Origin: CAITSH01 sp945892985
GTDB taxonomy: Bacteria; Pseudomonadota; Gammaproteobacteria; Burkholderiales; SG8-39
Assembly (NCBI GenBank): GCA_945892985.1
Contig: CAMDDU010000017.1
Location: 16,092-80,091 of the forward strand
Reading direction: 5' to 3'
Length of the DNA: 64,000 nucleotides
Each line of letters starts with the position of its first letter. Within the stretch, counting starts at the first letter, position 1. A program made the position numbers and the translations under genes. Below are positions 59,644 through 64,000 of the stretch, piece after piece. The notes below the pieces were generated by a model, which worked only from the letters and a program-made list of their open reading frames with translations, made no database searches and was not told the DNA's origin.

Positions 59644-61557
59644 ATGAACGCCAATCCCAAGTTTCTCGCGCAAACCGCGCATGTCGATGAAGCGGCCGTC
59701 CAGCCGCTGCCCAATTCACGCAAGGTCTATGTCGAGGGTTCGCGCCCGGATATTCGCGTGCCCATGCGCGAGATCAGCCAGTCCGACACGCCGGCTTCTT
59801 TTGGTGCGGAAAAAAACCCGCCCATCACCGTCTATGACTGTTCGGGTCCGTATTCTGACCCGGTGGCAAAAATCGACATCCGCACCGGCCTTGGCGCCAT
59901 GCGCGCCGGCTGGATCGCAGAACGCAATGACACCGAGGAATTGCCCGGCCCCAGCTCGAGTTTTGGCGTTGAGCGCCTGAATGACGCCAAGCTGGCCGAA
60001 CTGCGCTTTAACCTGCACCGCAAACCGCGCCGTGCCAAGGCCGGCGTGAACGTGTCGCAGATGCATTACGCCCGCAAGGGTATTGTTACGCCGGAGATGG
60101 AGTTCGTCGCCATTCGCGAGAACCTGCGCCGTCACGAATACCTGGCATCGCTCAAGGCCTCCGGCCCTATGGGCAACAAGCTCGCCGACCTAATGATGCG
60201 CCAGCACCCGGGGCAGAGTTTTGGCGCGAGCATCCCGGGTGAAATCACCGCCGAGTTTGTACGCGACGAAGTGGCGCGCGGGCGTGCCATCATCCCGAAC
60301 AACATCAACCATCCTGAATCCGAGCCGATGATCATCGGCCGCAATTTTCTGGTGAAGATCAACGCCAATATCGGCAACTCGGCGCTCGGTTCGTCGATCG
60401 GCGAGGAAGTCGAGAAAATGACCTGGGCCATCCGCTGGGGCGGCGACACGGTGATGGACTTGTCGACAGGCAAGCACATCCACGAGACGCGCGAATGGAT
60501 TGTGCGTAACTCGCCGGTGCCCATCGGCACGGTGCCCATCTACCAGGCCCTTGAAAAAGTCGACGGCAAAGCCGAGGACCTGACCTGGGAGATTTTCCGC
60601 GATACGCTGATCGAACAGGCCGAGCAGGGCGTGGACTACTTCACCATCCACGCCGGCGTGCTGTTGCGCTACGTGCCGCTGACGGCCAATCGCATGACCG
60701 GCATCGTGTCGCGTGGCGGATCGATCATGGCCAAGTGGTGTCTTTCGCATCACAAGGAGAGCTTCCTTTACACCCACTTTGAGGATATCTGTGAAATCAT
60801 GAAGGCCTATGACGTGGCCTTTTCGCTCGGCGACGGCCTGCGTCCCGGTTCGATCTACGATGCCAACGACGAGGCGCAACTGGGTGAACTGCGCACGCTG
60901 GGTGAGTTGACGCAAATCGCCTGGAAGCATGACGTGCAGGTGATGATAGAAGGCCCCGGCCATGTGCCCATGCACATGATCAAGGAGAATATGGACCTGC
61001 AACTGGAGCAGTGCCACGAGGCGCCGTTCTATACGCTCGGACCGCTCACCACTGATATTGCCCCGGGCTACGACCACATCACCTCGGGCATAGGCGCGGC
61101 GATGATAGGCTGGTATGGCACGGCCATGCTGTGTTACGTCACGCCCAAGGAGCACCTCGGGTTGCCGAACAAGGCCGACGTGAAGGAAGGCATCATCACC
61201 TACAAACTGGCCGCGCATGCGGCGGATCTGGCCAAGGGCCATCCCGGTGCGCAGATCCGTGACAACGCCTTGTCGAAAGCGCGCTTCGAATTTCGCTGGG
61301 AAGACCAGTTCAACATCGGCCTCGACCCGGACAAGGCGCGCGATTTCCATGACGAAACCCTGCCCAAGGACAGCGCCAAGGTGGCGCATTTTTGCTCCAT
61401 GTGCGGCCCGCATTTCTGCTCGATGAAAATCACCCAGGACGTGCGCGACTATGCGGCGAAGCAGGGGGTGGGCGAGGAGGCGGCCCTGAAAAAGGGGATG
61501 GAAGAAAAAGCCATCGAGTTCGTCAAGAAGGGTGCGCAGATTTACAGCAAGGCCTGA
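59644..61557 (+). CDS. thiC: phosphomethylpyrimidine synthase
   Basis: ATG 59644 with AAGGAG upstream gives 637 residues. The family signature cluster CSMCGPHFCSM is at about residues 584-594 (the [4Fe-4S] radical SAM site of ThiC), and the conserved MHYARKGIVTPEMEFVAIREN, NINHPESEPMIIGRNFLVKINANIGNS and GPGHVPMHMIKENM are intact. It converts aminoimidazole ribotide to HMP-P in thiamine biosynthesis. It is controlled by the TPP riboswitch. Two bases separate it from the deacetylase-like gene, with which it is probably co-transcribed. Confidence 0.96.
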   Translation: MNANPKFLAQTAHVDEAAVQPLPNSRKVYVEGSRPDIRVPMREISQSDTPASFGAEKNPPITVYDCSGPYSDPVAKIDIRTGLGAMRAGWIAERNDTEELPGPSSSFGVERLNDAKLAELRFNLHRKPRRAKAGVNVSQMHYARKGIVTPEMEFVAIRENLRRHEYLASLKASGPMGNKLADLMMRQHPGQSFGASIPGEITAEFVRDEVARGRAIIPNNINHPESEPMIIGRNFLVKINANIGNSALGSSIGEEVEKMTWAIRWGGDTVMDLSTGKHIHETREWIVRNSPVPIGTVPIYQALEKVDGKAEDLTWEIFRDTLIEQAEQGVDYFTIHAGVLLRYVPLTANRMTGIVSRGGSIMAKWCLSHHKESFLYTHFEDICEIMKAYDVAFSLGDGLRPGSIYDANDEAQLGELRTLGELTQIAWKHDVQVMIEGPGHVPMHMIKENMDLQLEQCHEAPFYTLGPLTTDIAPGYDHITSGIGAAMIGWYGTAMLCYVTPKEHLGLPNKADVKEGIITYKLAAHAADLAKGHPGAQIRDNALSKARFEFRWEDQFNIGLDPDKARDFHDETLPKDSAKVAHFCSMCGPHFCSMKITQDVRDYAAKQGVGEEAALKKGMEEKAIEFVKKGAQIYSKA

Positions 61558-61559
61558 TC

Positions 61560-62390
61560 ATGGCGAACCAGCACGAAACGGCCATGCAATGGCCGGAGGG
61601 CGCGCGCATTGCCGTGATGGTGACGGTGATGTTCGAGGCCTGGCCTGAGGGCAAAGGCCCGCCTTACGGCCCGATGGCGAGCGGCCTGCGCGAGGGAACG
61701 CTCGACCTGCAATCCATCGCTTGGGCGCATTACGGCGGGCGCACCGGCATTTGGCGGCTGCTGCGCCTATTGGAGAGCTTTGGCGTCAGCGCCACGGTGG
61801 CCGCCAATGCGATGGCCATCGAACGTTTCCCCGAAGCGGGCAAGGCGATTGCGCAGGGCGGGCACGAGATCGCCGGGCACTCTTATACGCAAAACATGTT
61901 CATGCCCTACTGCTCCGAGCAGGAGGAGCGGGACTTGATCAAGCGCTGCTGCGACAGCATCGAGTCCATTTCAGGCCAGCGCCCGGTCGGTTGGGCGAGC
62001 CCGCGCATGACGCCCAGCCCGCACACGGCAAGGATTCTGGCCGAACAGGGATTTTTATGGCACGGCGATTACCACGACACCGACCTGCCTTATGTCGTTG
62101 AAACACCGGCAGGAAGCCTGGTGGCGTTGCCGCACAGCGATTTCACCGACAACCGCGTGCTGCGCGGCAGTCCGCGCGATTTCCACGACGTGTACAAAGA
62201 CACCTTTGATTTTCTCTATCAGAACGAACCGGGCGGTCTGCTCAATCTAACGCTGCATGCGCATTTTGGCGCGCGGCCGCCTATTGCAGCGATGCTGCAC
62301 AAGCTGCTTACCTACATGCGCGGCTTCCCCGGCGTGTGGTTTGCACGCCACGACGCGCTCTCACGTCGGGTGCTGGCACAACACGCTTGA
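61560..62390 (+). CDS. polysaccharide-deacetylase-like (NodB fold) protein with changed metal site
   Basis: ATG 61560 (MANQHETAMQWPEGARIAV) gives 276 residues; the upstream frame overlaps thiC. The NodB barrel is recognisable (IWRLLRLLESFGVSATVAANAMAIERF, GHEIAGHSYTQNMFMPY, PVGWASPRMTPSPHTARILAEQGFLWHGDYHDTDLPYVV). The usual first-motif Asp (TFDDG) is Glu in MFEAWPEG. The usual HxxxH is HSYTQN, so metal binding may differ or use other residues. Relatives include allantoinase PuuE-like and small-amide hydrolases. The gene follows thiC by two bases; whether it serves thiamine or another amide is open. Confidence 0.75.
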   Translation: MANQHETAMQWPEGARIAVMVTVMFEAWPEGKGPPYGPMASGLREGTLDLQSIAWAHYGGRTGIWRLLRLLESFGVSATVAANAMAIERFPEAGKAIAQGGHEIAGHSYTQNMFMPYCSEQEERDLIKRCCDSIESISGQRPVGWASPRMTPSPHTARILAEQGFLWHGDYHDTDLPYVVETPAGSLVALPHSDFTDNRVLRGSPRDFHDVYKDTFDFLYQNEPGGLLNLTLHAHFGARPPIAAMLHKLLTYMRGFPGVWFARHDALSRRVLAQHA

Positions 62391-62497
62391 GCATCGGTCA
62401 TCGGCAAGGCCCATGCGCACGCCGGCATGGCGCCGGTGTTAAAAACGGGCATGTCGGTAATGCGCGTAAATCGCGCAAATAATAAAAGGATAATTAA

Positions 62498-63454
62498 ATG
62501 AAGCGTCTGTTGTTCTTAATCATGCTGGCAATGCCGGCCATTGTGTTGGCTCAAACCTATCCGACCAAGCCGGTGAAGCTGGTGGTGCCGTACGCCGCGG
62601 GCGGAGGGGTGGACACCGTCGCGCGTGCGCTGGCGCAGGAGTTGTCGGGCGGCCTGGGACAGCCGGTGGTGGTGGAAAACCGCCCCGGCGCCAACAGCCT
62701 GATCGGCACCGATTACGTCGCCAAGCAGGCAGCGGACGGCTATACGCTGCTGATCACCGTGGGTTCGCATTACGCACTGCCCTTTCTTGCCAGGAACGTT
62801 CCCTACGACACGGTCAAGGATTTCACGCCGATCACCATTGTGGCCAAGGCGCCGCAGGCGCTGGTGGTCAACGCCACAGTACCGGTCAAGACCGCGAAGG
62901 AACTGGTGGAGTACGTCAGGGCGAACAAGGGCAAGATTTCATACGGAACATCCGGGGCGGGGACATCGCAGCATCTGGGGGGCGAGTCGCTGAACGCCAT
63001 GGCGGGCCTGGATATGGTGCACGTGCCCTACAAGGGCGGCGCACCGGCCTTGAACGACGTCGTCGGCGGACAGATTCCGGTGGCGATTTTGATCCTTTCG
63101 AACGTGTTGCCGCACGTGAAGTCGGGCAAGCTGCGCGCGATCGGCGTGATCGAAGCGTCGCGCGCCAAGGCGGCACCCGAGGTGCCGACGGTGGCCGAGG
63201 GCGGCGTGCCCGGATTTTCGGTGCCCGATACCTGGATAGGCATTATTGGTCCGGCCGGGCTGCCGCCGGCCGTGGTCGAGCGCATCAATGCAGAACTGCA
63301 AAAAGCCGCGAATAATGCGGCGGTCAGGACACGGCTCGATGCCGCCGGGTTCGAAGTGAACCTGGTTGCGCCCGAGGAATTTGCGCGGCAGGCGCCGCGC
63401 ACGGTTGAAAGCTACCGCAAAATCATTTCAGCAGCGGGCATCAAGCCCGAATAA
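62498..63454 (+). CDS. Bug/TctC-type periplasmic solute-binding protein
   Basis: A 318-residue Bug protein preceded by AAAGGA. The signal MKRLLFLIMLAMPAIVLAQT precedes YPTKPVKLVVPYAAGGGVDTVARALAQ and GQPVVVENRPGANSLIGTDYVAKQ. It is downstream of the deacetylase-like gene by 107 bases on the same strand. No membrane TctAB genes are in the window. The ligand is unknown. Confidence 0.88.
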   Translation: MKRLLFLIMLAMPAIVLAQTYPTKPVKLVVPYAAGGGVDTVARALAQELSGGLGQPVVVENRPGANSLIGTDYVAKQAADGYTLLITVGSHYALPFLARNVPYDTVKDFTPITIVAKAPQALVVNATVPVKTAKELVEYVRANKGKISYGTSGAGTSQHLGGESLNAMAGLDMVHVPYKGGAPALNDVVGGQIPVAILILSNVLPHVKSGKLRAIGVIEASRAKAAPEVPTVAEGGVPGFSVPDTWIGIIGPAGLPPAVVERINAELQKAANNAAVRTRLDAAGFEVNLVAPEEFARQAPRTVESYRKIISAAGIKPE

Positions 63455-63513
63455 GCCGGCGGTCAATTCGGCGGCACAGGTCGTGCAGCCTTTGCCGCCC
63501 GGTCCGGCCGTGA

Positions 63514-63783
63514 TCAGAGGTCGAGGTCGTCGCAGATGTCGTCGGCCGACAGCAGCCATTCCTCAACGCTGTCTTCGGGCAATTCGTCATCGGCAACGGC
63601 GGCCGCATCGACAGCCTCGTCGTAGCGCGACAACTCGGCGTTGTAGCCCTTGCCGGTGTAGATGTCCAGGGGGCGGCACACGCGCGGCTTGAGCTTCCAC
63701 TGCGCCGCATGTTCGAGTGCGGATTTGATCGTGTCTTTGTCGAGGATCAGAGCGAAGCGGTTGGGCTGTATCGTGCTGTTCAT
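63514..63783 (-). CDS. small acidic protein of unknown function
   Basis: ATG 63783 behind GGGAGA gives 89 residues; the open frame reaches 63828 but the shorter start fits the ribosome site. The sequence is MNSTIQPNRFALILDKDTIKSALEHAAQWKL at first (reported in pieces: NRFALILDKDTIKSAL), with an acidic C-terminus (DDELPEDSVEEWLLSADDICDDLDL). I do not recognise a family. An insertion element's end lies just upstream, which may affect its promoter. Confidence 0.55.
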   Translation of the reverse strand: MNSTIQPNRFALILDKDTIKSALEHAAQWKLKPRVCRPLDIYTGKGYNAELSRYDEAVDAAAVADDELPEDSVEEWLLSADDICDDLDL

Positions 63784-63849
63784 GTCGATCTCCCGTGGTG
63801 GTTGGATGGTCAGGCTGACGGGAACCACTGTACGTGCGCCGCATTAAAA

Positions 63850-64000
63850 ACAGGGTCTTCTGCAAAGTGAGTGGGTCATTTTGAGTCATTTTAGATCGCT
63901 GGGAGCATGCAAGTGAGGATCTTGAGCCGCAGATATTCTTGGTCGCGCAGTCCGTATGCGCGTCGCTGGATGACGCGAATCTTGTTGTTCAGTCCTTCCA
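63850..64000 (-). mobile_element. end of an ISL3-like insertion sequence (partial)
   Basis: Includes the transposase C-terminus and a likely terminal part beginning near CAGGGTCTTCTGCAAAGTGAG (63851-63871). The terminal inverted repeat and target duplication could not be proven, since the other end lies outside the window. Confidence 0.55.
63891..64000 (-). CDS. ISL3-family transposase C-terminus (partial)
   Basis: The last 36 codons are seen, ending TAA at 63891-63893. The frame reads EGLNNKIRVIQRRAYGLRDQ and then EYLRLKILTCMLPAI, the conserved end of the DDE_Tnp_ISL3 domain (NNKI...KRRAYG...E). It runs off the right edge, so the start is not seen. Confidence 0.7.
   Translation of the reverse strand, partial: EGLNNKIRVIQRRAYGLRDQEYLRLKILTCMLPAI

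Noticed and set aside
60190..61413. 407-codon minus-strand frame opposite thiC
   Set aside because: It mirrors the highly conserved thiC; composition is His/Arg/Val-rich with no motif.

Overview
The window looks like a betaproteobacterial chromosome segment, Burkholderiales or Nitrosomonadales-like. The reasons are three orphan Bug/TctC-type solute-binding proteins, a waaC-waaA lipopolysaccharide-core block, TolC-, Pcm- and ThiC-type housekeeping genes, and dispersed REP-like palindromes. No rRNA, tRNA or CRISPR array was seen. Base composition appears lower in G+C in the first 31 kb than from 34 kb onward, which fits an acquired surface-polysaccharide locus joined to a more resident backbone.

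Region 1 (1-31.6 kb) is a surface-polysaccharide (O-antigen or capsule) locus. It has a pyruvate-dehydrogenase-like E1 alpha/beta pair without E2/E3 in view, six SAM-dependent methyltransferases, two TIGR04372-type and one LIC12162-type putative sugar transferases, and a PglK/MsbA-like ABC flippase. It also has a radical SAM/SPASM protein and a WbpG-HisH-HisF acetamidino-forming trio beside an asparagine synthase. A nucleotide-sugar branch follows: GNAT, epimerase, DegT aminotransferase, Gfo/Idh oxidoreductase and SpsF-like cytidylyltransferase. Next come a TviB/WbpO-like dehydrogenase, rmlD, rmlC and a WbpP-like 4-epimerase. Together these predict an amidino- and amino-sugar-rich, methylated, rhamnose-containing glycan.

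Region 2 (31.7-40.6 kb) carries rmlA and rmlB split by a toxin-antitoxin patch (an AbrB-like orphan and a HigBA-like pair), then a WaaE-like glycosyltransferase, waaC, waaA, a TolC-family channel, a rhodanese and pcm.

Region 3 (40.6-43 kb) is a decayed mobile-element scar: a tyrosine-recombinase remnant in three frames, a nested palindrome, a class II Fic gene behind a direct repeat, and an overlapping frameshifted HTH antitoxin remnant.

Region 4 (43-59.3 kb) is a catabolic and transport island. A near-continuous minus-strand run goes from livJ through livHMGF, a Bug protein, a LeuC/LeuD-like hydro-lyase, an isocitrate-lyase/PEP-mutase-family lyase, a maleate-isomerase/AMDase-like protein and an MmgE/PrpD protein. 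Next to it lie a flavin monooxygenase, a second Bug protein, a hydantoinase-like amidohydrolase and a fumarate-reductase-like flavoprotein. The hydratase plus lyase plus isomerase set resembles the dimethylmaleate/dimethylmalate end of anaerobic nicotinate breakdown, and may be an undescribed pathway for a branched dicarboxylate or N-heterocycle. The tail of livJ and its 3' flank are tandemly triplicated with REP-like palindromes.

Region 5 (59.4-64 kb) has a TPP riboswitch, thiC, a divergent NodB-like deacetylase homologue, a third Bug protein, a small unknown gene and the end of an ISL3-like transposase running off the window.
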